A stretch of DNA of 64,000 nt from Paenibacillus caui (GCF_019904135.1 NZ_JAIOGQ010000019.1:1-64000); one strand, 5' to 3'. Shown: positions 35,433-44,898, counted from the stretch's first letter. The notes: generated by a model from the sequence alone, not told the origin. Translations and numbers: made by a program.

Positions 35433-36362
35433 TTAGAAAGTAGTATCGTAATTATTAAAGATGAGAAACTTGTTTGATGAGGTAGAAAAGTTGACAGTAA
35501 CGCCATATTGGCCGCCACTACCGGAGAACCCTATGTTGTTAATTGTAGTTGTATCCCATGTGTGAGCGTACATTGTTCTCGCATATCCATTGTAGTAAAC
35601 AAAATTTGAATCATATGATACTGAAGCAGCAAATCCTGATCCAAAGTACGTAAAATCACTCGAATCATAAGGACCAAAACTATCTACCTTAGTCAATTTA
35701 ATTTTGTCCTGATAATCAAAAGCAACACCATATTTACCATCCCCATGGCTAGGGTTATACATATATACTGTCCATCCATTATGGTCAGTAACGGAACCCA
35801 AAGAACTGACTACAGAAGTTTTGTAAGATCCGCCTGTATTGAATAAAGTTATTCCGATTGAATCAACGCCGCCCATGTTCTTTGTTTCGCCAACGTACCC
35901 CCACCAAACGCCTGTTTTATCATAGAACCAATTGTCGTTTTTCCAGTATCCACCACCTGTCAGAGTCCATCTAGAGGTGTTTGAATCAAAAGTCATCATT
36001 ACTGGGTTCAAGGTTAAATCTGTGCCCGTAGAGAGGATACTTATATCATTTTGCTCTGGTTCCTCTAAAATATAAACTTCCATCTTCTCAAGTATGTTTT
36101 TTGCATCTTCCTTGGTTTTTTTTCCAGCTGCTATGTCTGCCGCCAATTCATTTAAAACTTTTTCAACTTCTCTAGTTCGTTTATTCATCTCTTCTTCACT
36201 AAGATAACTTTTCTTCTTATCAGCGTATTTTTCAGCAAGTTCCTTCTTTGCCTTAACAATATCGTATTCTGGTTTCTGGTTTTGCGGGTTTTCCTGCTGA
36301 GCAAATACAGTCTGACCAAGGAGTAGGAAAAAAGCGAGAACTAATGATAATGTCTTTTTCAT
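35433..36362 (-). CDS. Secreted protein of unknown family
   Basis: The 309-residue protein has a signal peptide (MKKTLSLVLAFFLLLGQTVF, cleaved after AQA-like FAQ). It then has a charged helical segment (about residues 25-95, KKELAEKYADKKKSYLSEEE) and a beta-rich C-terminal domain full of Gly, Tyr and Trp (GGGYWKNDNWFYDKTGVWWG). The start at 36362 is fixed by AGGAGGG; an upstream ATG lacks one. The paired small membrane protein follows. Function unknown. It resembles in style, but not clearly in sequence, the frameshifted secreted protein at 29138. Confidence 0.65.
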   Translation of the reverse strand: MKKTLSLVLAFFLLLGQTVFAQQENPQNQKPEYDIVKAKKELAEKYADKKKSYLSEEEMNKRTREVEKVLNELAADIAAGKKTKEDAKNILEKMEVYILEEPEQNDISILSTGTDLTLNPVMMTFDSNTSRWTLTGGGYWKNDNWFYDKTGVWWGYVGETKNMGGVDSIGITLFNTGGSYKTSVVSSLGSVTDHNGWTVYMYNPSHGDGKYGVAFDYQDKIKLTKVDSFGPYDSSDFTYFGSGFAASVSYDSNFVYYNGYARTMYAHTWDTTTINNIGFSGSGGQYGVTVNFSTSSNKFLIFNNYDTTF

Positions 36363-36404
36363 GTCAACCCTCCTATTTTTTAAAAAGATATCCATATATT
36401 GGAC

Positions 36405-36590
36405 TCATATATTATCAGTATCTGCACCACGATCTAGCAACTTTGCAATATTGGACTGGCTTTCGCCCATGAGCAACAAGTGAATGCACAAATATCTTTC
36501 ATATAACCGCTTATCTGTTGTCTCACGCATCGCTGCTTTTACTACTTCTAAACGCTCTGCGCTATTTTCAAAAACGATCTTTTTCGGCAT
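36405..36590 (-). pseudogene. IS630-type transposase, N-terminal fragment
   Basis: Sixty-one codons (PKKIVFENSAERLEVVKAAM, then RETTDKRLYERYLCIHLLLM, GESQSNIAKLLD) match the N-terminal helix-turn-helix of IS630 family transposases. The catalytic domain is absent and the frame ends in unrelated sequence. The insertion sequence is thus only a relic. Confidence 0.65.
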
Positions 36591-36931
36591 GGTCTTTCAC
36601 TCCTCTAAATCGATTCGAATCCTTTAGAGAAGTAATTAGACATGACTGCCTCGGAATCTTTTTTGTGGAAAAGTTAGTGCCGTCTATATAGTTCCCACAA
36701 ATTCTTATTTACTTCATTTAACTTCTCATGACTTTTCAGTAATTTCGAAAACCTTATCCATCTGGTTCCTTCATATTTTACTATATATTACCACATCCAT
36801 CTATAAAACGTTTCTTTTAAGGACCATCCAACTTCGTTAAACTGCCCGTTAGAATAACACCGTTGCCAGTCTATCATGAAATAACTTTATTTCATCATCA
36901 GATGGTGCCGTGTCAGCGGTATGGTAATACT
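36591..36931. other. Gene-free stretch
   Basis: About 340 bp between the IS630 fragment and a membrane-protein fragment. No credible frame, promoter or repeat was found. Confidence 0.35.
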
Positions 36932-37105
36932 TTATTTTCCGACGACATGTAGGACAGGCTGCATATAAATACTGTCAGCATCATCACACTTTTGGACAAA
37001 ATAAGGATTTGCCCACAGCAAGATGATCCAAAGAATTACAGAAACAAAGGCCGCCGCGTACCCTGCAATTTTAACCGAACGGATTGCAATTGATTCATGA
37101 ATGCG
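36932..37105 (-). pseudogene. Membrane-protein fragment behind the TPR gene
   Basis: An open frame on the minus strand reads SERIHESIAIRSVKIAGYAA, AFVSVILWIILLWANPYFVQ, KCDDADSIYMQPVLHVVGK and stops. It has one clear membrane helix but no start codon, since its upstream part overlaps the TPR gene end in another frame. Probably the remains of a gene cut when the neighbourhood was rearranged. Confidence 0.4.
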
Positions 37106-37151
37106 CTCACTTCCAGACCTGGTCCAATTTGTCTGCGTAAAACCTGATGGC
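37106..37151 (-). repeat. Original copy of the 46-bp duplicated gene end
   Basis: Partner of 32705-32750 (one mismatch). This copy is in its native place, as the last 15 codons of the TPR gene. Confidence 0.75.
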
Positions 37152-37592
37152 TCTTTGATATTTCAAGATTCCCGGATCGCTTGTCGTGTCGACCAAATCC
37201 GTCAATAATAGATTCATGGCGTCAGCATGCTCTCCAAGGTTATATAGGACCATGGCATAAAAAACGCGGAACTGTCTCATGGCCGGGTAATCCCGAAGCG
37301 CGATTTCGAAAATTTCTTTTGACTTTTCATATTCGCCCAATGTTCTGCAGGTACTTCCCAAGCCAAGCAGCGCACCCGGTCTCTGCTCTTCCGGCAGCCC
37401 GTTTGCAAGCGATTGTTCGTAAAAGGGCACGGCCTCCCTTTCCAATCCAAGTGAATCATGAGTCCATGCCAGCTGATACAGAAGCATGGGATTGTCCTTA
37501 TCCTCTTCCAATAATTCCAGCAGCATGGCTTTGGCTTCTTCCGCTCTGCCCGCATTTCTTAACTCAATGGCCTCTTGTAAAGTTGACTGCAT
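37107..37592 (-). CDS. Tetratricopeptide-repeat protein
   Basis: A 161-residue helical protein with about three TPR units: AIELRNAGRAEEAKAMLLEL, LAWTHDSLGLEREAVPFYEQ and LGSTCRTLGEYEKSKEIFEI. It is cytoplasmic and probably mediates protein contacts. The start is ATG 37592 with GGAGGAG upstream; seven earlier codons overlap the preceding gene (TGA/ATG overlap) and are also possible through coupling. Co-transcribed with the GNAT gene upstream. Confidence 0.8.
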   Translation of the reverse strand: MQSTLQEAIELRNAGRAEEAKAMLLELLEEDKDNPMLLYQLAWTHDSLGLEREAVPFYEQSLANGLPEEQRPGALLGLGSTCRTLGEYEKSKEIFEIALRDYPAMRQFRVFYAMVLYNLGEHADAMNLLLTDLVDTTSDPGILKYQRAIRFYADKLDQVWK

Positions 37593-37609
37593 GTTCTCCT
37601 CCGATTGAA

Positions 37610-38170
37610 TCATTTTTTTAGAAATAAACCCATTCCTATTAAATCTACATATTCCCCGTCCTCCAGTTTGATCTGCCGTTTCTGGAGGCTTTCCTGTTCA
37701 AACCCCATGTGACGGTACAGCGCGATTGCAGCATGGTTGGTCGAGAATACCTCCAAGGTTATTTTTTCAAATTGGCGATTCCGGTTTGCCCACTCTAATA
37801 GAGCTTGAATCATGCCCTTTCCGATGCCGCGTCCCCTGAGATCTCGTCGCACGCTTATCCCAAAACTTCCGGTATGCGCCATTCGGCGTTTATGGCCTCC
37901 GTGAAGATTTATTAACCCTGCAACTTCTCCATGCTCATCCTCGGCCAGCAGGATCAGATCATTTTCCTTCTTCAACGTGTCCCCGATCCATTCTCTTTCG
38001 TCTTCTTCCGTCATTTTGAATTCGACTGGCGTTGTCAGCATAAACGGATCCATGCTTAGAATCTGGAACACGTAATTTAATACTTTCCCGGCGTCGTCCG
38101 GAGCCGCAGCTCGTAATGTTATGCTGCATCCTTGTTTGTCGGCAAACCCTATAGGTTCAAAATGACCCAT
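37610..38170 (-). CDS. GNAT family N-acetyltransferase
   Basis: A 186-residue acetyltransferase with FGISVRRDLRGRGIGKGMIQ, where RGRGIG is the acetyl-CoA loop, and the late motif EVFSTNHAAIALYRHMGFEQ. The tail (KLEDGEYVDLIGMGLFLKK) is typical of the YkkB/PhnO-like group that acts on small amines. Substrate unknown. It ends within the first codons of the TPR gene, suggesting one transcript. Confidence 0.85.
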   Translation of the reverse strand: MGHFEPIGFADKQGCSITLRAAAPDDAGKVLNYVFQILSMDPFMLTTPVEFKMTEEDEREWIGDTLKKENDLILLAEDEHGEVAGLINLHGGHKRRMAHTGSFGISVRRDLRGRGIGKGMIQALLEWANRNRQFEKITLEVFSTNHAAIALYRHMGFEQESLQKRQIKLEDGEYVDLIGMGLFLKK

Positions 38171-38194
38171 GCTTCCATCTCCTCATTCAATCCA

Positions 38195-38716
38195 TCATGA
38201 TACGGATTCGGCGCTATTTTCCAAGGCATAGATAGAATGCATTTTATTAAAGATCCGCTCCTGCCTTTCCAGCTTCAGCCCCGTTCTTTCCGCTACCTTG
38301 ATGGAACTCCTGTTGCCGGGGTCAATGATCGAAACGACCTTGTTCAGCTTTAAAAAATCAAATGCATACCGCTTGCATCCTGCGGCTGCTTCAGTGGCAT
38401 ATCCTTTGCCCCACTCACGTTTATCCAGGTGATATCCAATTTCGACTTCCACCTTGCCGTTGATATTTTGCCGGATCAGGCCGGAATCCCCGATCAGTTG
38501 ACCGGTTTCTTTTAAGCAAACGGCCCATAGTCCAAAGCCGTCCGCCATGTACCTTTCCTGATTACGGGCAATCCACTTCCTCGTTTGGTCAGGAGTAAAA
38601 GCGGATGGATAAAAACGCATCGTTTCAGGATCTGAGAAAATGTCATGCAATGCGGTAAAATCCTCCGGTTCATATTCCCTTAAATAAAGCCGCTCTGTTT
38701 CCATGATCTGTCTCAA
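38195..38716 (-). CDS. RimJ/RimL-type N-acetyltransferase
   Basis: A 173-residue GNAT of the RimJ/RimL group: ERLYLREYEPEDFTALHDIF at the start, EIGYHLDKREWGKGYATEAA at the acetyl-CoA loop, and VVSIIDPGNRSSIKVAERTG near the end. Some members acetylate ribosomal-protein N-termini, others small molecules. TTG 38716 is well spaced from AAAGGCGGG; ATG 38704 is the alternative. It lies 18 bp after the ketopantoate reductase gene, so they are likely co-transcribed. Confidence 0.85.
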   Translation of the reverse strand: MRQIMETERLYLREYEPEDFTALHDIFSDPETMRFYPSAFTPDQTRKWIARNQERYMADGFGLWAVCLKETGQLIGDSGLIRQNINGKVEVEIGYHLDKREWGKGYATEAAAGCKRYAFDFLKLNKVVSIIDPGNRSSIKVAERTGLKLERQERIFNKMHSIYALENSAESVS

Positions 38717-38734
38717 GCCAACACCCGCCTTTGA

Positions 38735-39652
38735 TTATAAAAGATTCTCCATTGCTTTAATGATATGGAATAATGCCCGGTTCACGGGCGTTTCGATGCC
38801 ATATTTCTCTCCAAGCTCGCAAACGGTACCGGCAAATATGTCAACCTCCGTTGTCCGCCCGCTTTCAATGTCCTCAAGCATGGAAGTTCGGCTCGCCGGA
38901 TTCATCGTTTCAAGCACTTTGTACCATTGTTCGAGATCGTCCTCCTTCAGGTTGACGCCTGCCTTCCCGGAAATTCGGATCACTTCCCGCATCGCGGAAT
39001 CCATCAGCTTTCTGGCGTGCTCGTCGGTCTGAAAGACGCCGTATCTCCCCCTGAGCACAGCAGAGCTTTGATTAATCCCGACGTTGATCATAAATTTCCA
39101 CCACAAGGTCCGTTCCATATTATCCGGAATCATATAGGAAATGCCGGCCCGGTCGAATACGTCTTTGACCGCCAGCACCCGAGGCGAATAATCCTGGTTC
39201 AGCTTTTCCCCAAAGGTGATATTTCCGTAGCTGGTAAAGCGAACCCGGTTGCCTTCCCGGTTGGCATCAATGCCGATGCACATCGAATAGAGCATTTTCT
39301 CCAAACCGTACTGTCCCCCGATGATCTCCTCACTAGTGATACCGTTAAGCAAAGATAAAATGATCGTTCCCTCGCCGACATGGTTTCTCATATCCTGAAT
39401 GGCCTGGGACAGTTGATTCGCCTTGACCGCAACGATGATTAAATCCGCCGGTTCTGCCTCGTCTTCCGGGTTTACATACTTGAAATCATACCGCTTCCCG
39501 TTGATGAAGAAACCTTCTTTCTTGTACCGCTCGGCCCTCTCCCCTCCTGCAATCACTTGTACAGCATCCGGATCCATATCGTAAAGCTTGCTGGCATAAG
39601 CACAGCCGATTGCTCCAAGTCCCAAAATGGAAATGCGTTTCACGTTGTTCAT
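38735..39652 (-). CDS. Ketopantoate reductase family protein (2-dehydropantoate 2-reductase)
   Basis: A 305-residue NADPH enzyme of the PanE/ApbA family. The Rossmann loop is ILGLGAIGCAYASKL, the NGI block is SLLNGITSEEIIG, and the catalytic Lys lies in TLWWKFMINVGINQ. The C-terminal helical domain has NPASRTSMLEDIESGRTTEV, which is well conserved. The reaction would be reduction of 2-dehydropantoate to pantoate for coenzyme A synthesis, but Firmicutes often carry paralogues acting on other 2-keto acids. No panB, panC or panD lies nearby. Confidence 0.82.
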   Translation of the reverse strand: MNNVKRISILGLGAIGCAYASKLYDMDPDAVQVIAGGERAERYKKEGFFINGKRYDFKYVNPEDEAEPADLIIVAVKANQLSQAIQDMRNHVGEGTIILSLLNGITSEEIIGGQYGLEKMLYSMCIGIDANREGNRVRFTSYGNITFGEKLNQDYSPRVLAVKDVFDRAGISYMIPDNMERTLWWKFMINVGINQSSAVLRGRYGVFQTDEHARKLMDSAMREVIRISGKAGVNLKEDDLEQWYKVLETMNPASRTSMLEDIESGRTTEVDIFAGTVCELGEKYGIETPVNRALFHIIKAMENLL

Positions 39653-39838
39653 GGTTTGAAGCCCCTTTCTTTATGACCCCTATCGTGCGAAGCCTGAGAT
39701 AAGATACTCCTATAAGTATATTTTAATATGGAAAAAATGAACAGAACCCCAAGCCTTTAATATCCTCAGGCTCAGGACGGCGCTGCTGTCTTTTCGATTA
39801 CTGATCACAATTTGCTGTTAAATTGCTGTTAAATTTGC

Positions 39839-39870
39839 TTGACTTTCCCCTCATGTGGAAAGTTTATAGT
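39839..39870 (+). promoter_or_regulatory. MerR-type promoter of the regulator-MFS operon
   Basis: TTGACT (39839-39844) and TATAGT (39865-39870) are 20 bp apart. The long spacer carries the inverted repeat ACTTTCC (39842-39848) and GGAAAGT (39857-39863), the expected MerR operator. Confidence 0.75.
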
Positions 39871-39916
39871 AATTACACAGAATAATTCTTCCGGATTAGG
39901 GGAGGGAAAGAATCTT

Positions 39917-40735
39917 ATGTTCAAAATCAGCGAATTTTCCAAGCTAAGCCAGGTTCCGGCCAAAACGATCCGGTATTACGACCAGCTGGACCTGCTCAAA
40001 CCAGCCTATACGGATCAGCAAAGCGGCTACCGTTATTACTCAAGCGAGCAGCTGCTTCATCTGCACCGGATCCTCGCGTTCAAGGATCTTGGATTTACGC
40101 TTGAACAAATCAAGCAGCTTCTAAACGATAACGTGTCCCCCGCCGAAATTCGCGGCATGTTCCGGCTTAAGCAGGCAGAGGTTCAGTCGTTGATTCAGGC
40201 GGAAATGGAGCGTTTATGGCGGATCGAGGCGAGGCTGAAACAAATCGAGCGCGGAGGTGACGGGATGCCCCGCCATGAGGTTCTGGTCAAAAGGATCGGC
40301 CCGTTAAGGGTTGTATCGGTTGAAGAGGCCACAAGCAGAGCCGCTATCCCCGACTTGTTCAGAGAGATGGATGAATATTTAACATGGAACGGCCTGCCGC
40401 AGCCTGTTTCCCATATGGTGGTTTGGCACAGCTGTCTGGAATGCGAATTGAACATCAATCTGGAGGTAGCTTGTCAGGTTTCGCATCAGCTGCCGGCTTC
40501 GTCAAGGTTTAAGACCAAGGTGCTCCCGGAAATGACCGTTGCAGCCGTCACTCATCTGAGCCGCCCGGATTCGGATTCGCCCATTAGTATGGATCTTGGT
40601 TCATGGATCGAAATGAATGGCTACCAAATCAGCCCGGAAATGCCGAGCAGGGAAATCTATGTATCGCCCAACGAAGACAGCGAACCGATGTATGTGACCG
40701 AAAGTCAGATGCCGATTGTAAGAGCGGGTTCGTAA
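39917..40735 (+). CDS. MerR family regulator with GyrI-like effector domain
   Basis: The 272-residue protein starts with a MerR winged helix (FKISEFSKLSQVPAKTIRYY, DQLDLLKPAYTDQQSGYRYY), then a linker helix and a C-terminal GyrI-like ligand domain (about residues 120-270), as in BltR and BmrR. Such domains bind hydrophobic drugs. The start at 39917 follows GGGGAGGG. The MFS gene begins 28 bp later, so the operon looks like a drug-sensing efflux unit, activated through the over-long spacer at 39839-39870. Confidence 0.87.
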   Translation: MFKISEFSKLSQVPAKTIRYYDQLDLLKPAYTDQQSGYRYYSSEQLLHLHRILAFKDLGFTLEQIKQLLNDNVSPAEIRGMFRLKQAEVQSLIQAEMERLWRIEARLKQIERGGDGMPRHEVLVKRIGPLRVVSVEEATSRAAIPDLFREMDEYLTWNGLPQPVSHMVVWHSCLECELNINLEVACQVSHQLPASSRFKTKVLPEMTVAAVTHLSRPDSDSPISMDLGSWIEMNGYQISPEMPSREIYVSPNEDSEPMYVTESQMPIVRAGS

Positions 40736-40762
40736 AGTAAGAAATAAGGAGATGATGAACAA

Positions 40763-42022
40763 ATGGTAACGGTCCAAAATAATCAAAAGCAAGGCGGCAG
40801 AAACGGACGATCCAGCCGGAAAAACACGATAGCCTTATGGCTCTTAACGTTGGCCGTGTTTGCCATCGGCACCGCCGAGCTGCTGCCGATGGGACTGCTG
40901 CTGCCTATAGCGAGCGAAACCGGGGTGACGATTCCCGCCGCCGGCATGCTTGTGACCGGCTACGCGCTTGGCGTTGTATTCGGCGGGCCGGTGTTGTCAG
41001 CGATGACCGGGAGACTGTCCCGTAAAATGGTGATGGGCTCTTTCCTCGGATTATTTATGATTGGCGGCTTGCTTTGCACGTTTGCACCTTCGTATACGGT
41101 GCTGTTCGCAGGCAGGATTATCAGTTCTTTGGCGCAAGGCACCCTGTACGGCATTATTGTCGTCACGGCCAAGGATTTGGCTCAGCCCGGCAAGGAAGGA
41201 AGCAACATCGCGATGGTTGGAACCGGACTGACCCTGGCCGTCATCCTTGGCGCTCCGCTTGGCACCCTCCTTGGCGAGTGGCTTGGATGGCGCATGCCGT
41301 TTCTGGCGGTCACCTTGCTTTCACTTGCTACATTGCTCGGCATGCTGAAATGGATTCCTGATTTGCCGCGTGCCCAAGGCGTATCTTTAAGCAAGCAGCT
41401 GCGCACCGTCAGCAGCCCCGCCTTCGTGCTGGTCCTTCTAATGACCGTGTTCGGAGCCGGCGGCACGTTTGCCGCGTTTACCTATATCACTCCCATTCTG
41501 AAGCACATATCCGGCTTTTCAGGCGGTTCCATCTCCCTCATTTTGCTTGTTTTCGGCTTGGGCAGCGTAATCGGCAACCTGCTTGGCGGCAGGCTGGCCG
41601 ACAGACGGCTGCTGCCTGCCCTGTTTGGCGGCATGGCGCTGCTCGCGGCGTCCATGGCGATATTTTCCTGGACGAGTCACGGGCAAACTGCCGCAATTGT
41701 CACCGTCTTTATTTGGGGCGTTGCCGCTTACAGCATTATTGCGCCTCTCAATATGCGGGTTCTGCAGAAAGCGGGGGATGCTCAGGAACTGGCATCGACG
41801 CTTAACATTTCAGCATTCAATATGGGGAATGCGATCGGCGCATTCGTCGGCGGAATGGTGATCGATAGTCCGCTGGGCTTGCCTGCAGTGCCATGGACAG
41901 CTTCACTGGTCACGCTGATCGGCCTCCTGCTCACGATATGGAGCATGAGCCTGGACCGGCGGGCCGTACGGCCTGTTCAATGCTCAGAGAGCTGCCCGGC
42001 AGCTCAAAGCTCCGCTTGCTGA
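40763..42022 (+). CDS. MFS efflux transporter (AraJ/PbuE-like DHA1 family)
   Basis: A 419-residue protein with 12 predicted membrane helices. Signatures of the DHA1 group are TAELLPMGLLLPIASETGVT in helix 1, GYALGVVFGGPVLSAMTGRL with the loop 2-3 motif, and GAPLGTLLGEWLGWRMPFLA around helix 5. Family members export drugs, sugars or purines. Its pairing with an upstream drug-type MerR regulator makes drug efflux the best guess. A Cys-containing hydrophilic tail ends the protein. Confidence 0.87.
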   Translation: MVTVQNNQKQGGRNGRSSRKNTIALWLLTLAVFAIGTAELLPMGLLLPIASETGVTIPAAGMLVTGYALGVVFGGPVLSAMTGRLSRKMVMGSFLGLFMIGGLLCTFAPSYTVLFAGRIISSLAQGTLYGIIVVTAKDLAQPGKEGSNIAMVGTGLTLAVILGAPLGTLLGEWLGWRMPFLAVTLLSLATLLGMLKWIPDLPRAQGVSLSKQLRTVSSPAFVLVLLMTVFGAGGTFAAFTYITPILKHISGFSGGSISLILLVFGLGSVIGNLLGGRLADRRLLPALFGGMALLAASMAIFSWTSHGQTAAIVTVFIWGVAAYSIIAPLNMRVLQKAGDAQELASTLNISAFNMGNAIGAFVGGMVIDSPLGLPAVPWTASLVTLIGLLLTIWSMSLDRRAVRPVQCSESCPAAQSSAC

Positions 42023-42031
42023 TTAAAATCA

Positions 42032-42490
42032 TTACGTTTGCCAGGTAAAGACGATATAATCAGTATTTACCGGTTCAAAACCTTCGCTGCGAAGGCATGC
42101 GGAAATTTGGCCGCGGTGATAGCTGCCATGCAGGGAGACATGGGTTAGAATATCCTGGATAGAGTTATGAAACTCCTGGCCCTTGCTGCTCCGGTAAGCA
42201 ACGGATTTCATCAAGTCCTGTTCGGTGATTTGTTCCAAAAACGCCGCATAGCCGGCCTGATTTTCTGCGAGCAGCTTTTCACATTCCGCAAGACTAAACT
42301 CGGGCCAAATAGCCATTTTAGAGCTGTCCTGTTCGCATAAACGGGTTAACCACACCTTTTCCGCAGAAAGCACATGAGCAAACAGAGTTACCACCTTCTC
42401 CGGCTGTCTGCTTATAGACTGTAAAGCCTGAAGAATCTGCTGATTGGCCCAAGCGGCGTGCTCAAACATCCGAACGAACTGACTTTTCAT
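42032..42490 (-). CDS. DinB family metal-dependent protein
   Basis: A 152-residue four-helix bundle of the DinB/YfiT type. Likely metal ligands are His39 (FAHVLSAEKVWL) and two His of the C-terminal block THVSLHGSYHRGQI, as in bacillithiol or mycothiol S-transferases. Enzyme activity is not certain. It is convergent with the MFS gene, with only 9 bp between stops and no obvious terminator. Confidence 0.85.
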   Translation of the reverse strand: MKSQFVRMFEHAAWANQQILQALQSISRQPEKVVTLFAHVLSAEKVWLTRLCEQDSSKMAIWPEFSLAECEKLLAENQAGYAAFLEQITEQDLMKSVAYRSSKGQEFHNSIQDILTHVSLHGSYHRGQISACLRSEGFEPVNTDYIVFTWQT

Positions 42491-42547
42491 AACAATCCCG
42501 CCTTTTTTTAGAAAATTACCTTCCCAATCAAAATAATAATCTCTAAC

Positions 42548-43474
42548 CTACGGACCGTTCTCCCCTTCTGCCGGCGGCTGCAATGACTCAATCAAATATG
42601 CGGCACCATTCTTATGAATAATCGTAACGGTGATGCCGGTCTGAAGAGCACTCATCGTCAATGGCTTGGCGGAATTTGGGCCGTAATACTGAGTATCCGC
42701 CGAAGTAGTAAGGGTTTCAGAAGCGGTTCCATGCTTGACGGTCAATTGGCCGCCCTTGATCGCTGTTAAGATGCCGAAGGTTACGTTACCATTCCATTTG
42801 GAGGACACGGAAGCTTCCTCTGCCACATAAGGAAGAGAATTGCTAAAAATCGACGCTATTTGGGCGCGAGTTAAAAGCTGACCCGGTTTGAACGTATTGT
42901 CTGTGAAGCCTTTAACAATACCAAGGCTGACTGCCGCGTTGATATATCCCCGCAATGCGGTCCCATCCTCTCCGACATCGGTAAAAAGAGTAACGGCATC
43001 CGCCAAACGTTCGGCATCCGCTTCATGTCCTATTGCGCGGATGATGAGCCGCGTAGCCCATTCGCGGCTTGCGGCTTGCTGGCCCCATAACTTTCCTTGG
43101 GCCGCAGTCTCTTCGTCAACATGGACCAGACCGTCTTTGATTGCCAAGGATACATAAGGGATGGCCCAAGTGTCCGCCGTTAACGCCGGGCTTTCAGAAG
43201 TCGCTGTTAACGCCTCATCCTCTTTGCCCATGAGCCTAATAGCCATCATGACGGCTTCCTGATGCGTAACGTAGTTTTGCGGCTTAAACGAACCGTCGGA
43301 GTTTCCAATCATTATGCCCACCAAAGCCATTTTCGCAATGTACTTTTGTGCCCAAGGCGCTTCAGAAACATCTTTGAAAGTTACCGCTGCCGCTGAAGCA
43401 ATTTGGGCAGCTAGAGCTAAAGAAAGCAGCACCGCTGCCGCTACCGAGGAGTTTCTAACGAAACTATTTTTCAT
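42548..43474 (-). CDS. S-layer-homology (SLH) domain surface protein
   Basis: A 308-residue exported protein: signal peptide (about residues 1-28), then three SLH repeats. The first runs TFKDVSEAPWAQKYIAKMAL to GNSDGSFKPQNYVTHQEAVM; the second is centred on WAIPYVSLAIKDGLV; the third ends GFTDNTFKPGQLLTRAQIAS. A C-terminal domain of about 80 residues resembles the small DUF5666/OB-like domain that follows SLH repeats. SLH repeats bind pyruvylated cell-wall polymer, so it should coat the cell surface. Confidence 0.87.
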   Translation of the reverse strand: MKNSFVRNSSVAAAVLLSLALAAQIASAAAVTFKDVSEAPWAQKYIAKMALVGIMIGNSDGSFKPQNYVTHQEAVMMAIRLMGKEDEALTATSESPALTADTWAIPYVSLAIKDGLVHVDEETAAQGKLWGQQAASREWATRLIIRAIGHEADAERLADAVTLFTDVGEDGTALRGYINAAVSLGIVKGFTDNTFKPGQLLTRAQIASIFSNSLPYVAEEASVSSKWNGNVTFGILTAIKGGQLTVKHGTASETLTTSADTQYYGPNSAKPLTMSALQTGITVTIIHKNGAAYLIESLQPPAEGENGP

Positions 43475-43673
43475 AAGAGCCTCCCATTCCTATTTTTTGA
43501 ATACCTGCTGCCGAACTTATATTTTGGGAAGAATGATCAAACCTATTCTAGCAGTTTGCCTATTTTCCCTCAATTCATTTTCCATGATTTGAAGAGTAGA
43601 ATCGAAAGAGGAGTTAAAAGCATAAAAAAGAGCCCGATCCAAAAAATCAGGGCCCTGGTCTGGTCTTGTCTTG

Positions 43674-44687
43674 TTATTTAGCCGGATTCAGAACGAAATT
43701 GGCCTCGATCACGCCGATTTTATCGTTTCGGGCATTGAACACCGGGGCGTGGGCATAGGTCTCTAGCGCTTCGTATATGGAAGCGTCACCGACGCCTAGC
43801 TGTTTGAGCACTTCCATCGCGGCAACGCCGGCGGCTCTGGCGGTTCCGTCTTCCGTTTTGATGGCGATGCCGATGCCCCGGTCAACGACGCCCAGGCACT
43901 GCACGCCTTCAGCGCCTGCCTTCGATACGAGATTGCCCCCAAAGGCGCGCATCAAATCCGTGTCCAGACGGCGCGTACCCGCGACCATTTCGGGATGCTG
44001 CATCATCGCTTTGCAGATCATGTCCAGCGCTTTCGCTCTTTCAGCGGGGCCGCTATATCCAGCAGGCCGGGCCAATCGCGCAAACCCAAGCGCGGTATTG
44101 TATAGCGGAAGCCGGTGCACCGGCACTCCGCAACCGTCTACGCTTAATTCAATATCCGCTAACGGGATATCGCATACGTCCGAAATCACCTGCAGGATTC
44201 GCTGCTGAACGGGATGCGCCACTTCCCGGTAGGTGGAAGTGTCCTCTCCCATGTGAACAGCTGTCGCCAGCATGCCCGAATGCTTGCCGGAACAGTTGCT
44301 GAATACAGGGGTCAGCTCTTTGCCTTCCCGGATCAGCTGCTTGTAGCTTTCCTTGTCTCTGGGGACGTGCGTTCCGCATTGCAGGGCCGATTCTCCAAGA
44401 TGGGCCCGTGACAAAATATGAAGCACAGCTGACCGGTGGAAAGGCTCCCCGCTGTGGGAGGCGCAGCTGAGCGCTATGTCCGCCATGCTGTAGCCGAAGC
44501 TTTCCGCGGTTCCGGTTTCGAGAATGGGCACCGCCTGGAACGGCTTCATGGATGAACGCGGAAATGTTGGCCGGTACGGATCCCCGTACGAATACAGCAG
44601 CTTGCCTCCTGAATCGACCACCGCCACATGAATATCATGCGTACTTTCCAGATAATCACCGCGAAATACTTGAATCGCCTTGGACAT
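43674..44687 (-). CDS. L-asparaginase II family (ReAV-type) asparaginase
   Basis: A 337-residue protein of the Asparaginase_II family, distinct from classical type I/II enzymes. Family blocks seen are YGDPYRPTFPRSSMKPFQAV with its Ser-x-x-Lys, ALSCASHSGEPFHRSAVLHI, and FSNCSGKHSGMLATAVHMGE with conserved Cys and Lys, plus SVDGCGVPVHRLPLYNTALG. It hydrolyses asparagine to aspartate and ammonia. It is cytoplasmic, a single gene, normal length. With glutaminase elsewhere in the window it fits amide-nitrogen use. Confidence 0.87.
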   Translation of the reverse strand: MSKAIQVFRGDYLESTHDIHVAVVDSGGKLLYSYGDPYRPTFPRSSMKPFQAVPILETGTAESFGYSMADIALSCASHSGEPFHRSAVLHILSRAHLGESALQCGTHVPRDKESYKQLIREGKELTPVFSNCSGKHSGMLATAVHMGEDTSTYREVAHPVQQRILQVISDVCDIPLADIELSVDGCGVPVHRLPLYNTALGFARLARPAGYSGPAERAKALDMICKAMMQHPEMVAGTRRLDTDLMRAFGGNLVSKAGAEGVQCLGVVDRGIGIAIKTEDGTARAAGVAAMEVLKQLGVGDASIYEALETYAHAPVFNARNDKIGVIEANFVLNPAK

Positions 44688-44898
44688 GATTTTATTTTCC
44701 CCTTTGCCGACTTATGTAAGATTGTCTCTCGGAAGAAAACAGTTTTGCAGCATATTTTTTTAATTCCGGTATGTTCCTTGATTATACACCGAATAGAAAA
44801 TAGAGGCATACGCCTACAGGTAAATCATGTTAAAATCAGTGTGAAACAGAAAATCGTTAGTCAAAATGAGATGAGATGAGAAAGGTGAGATGAGAAGC

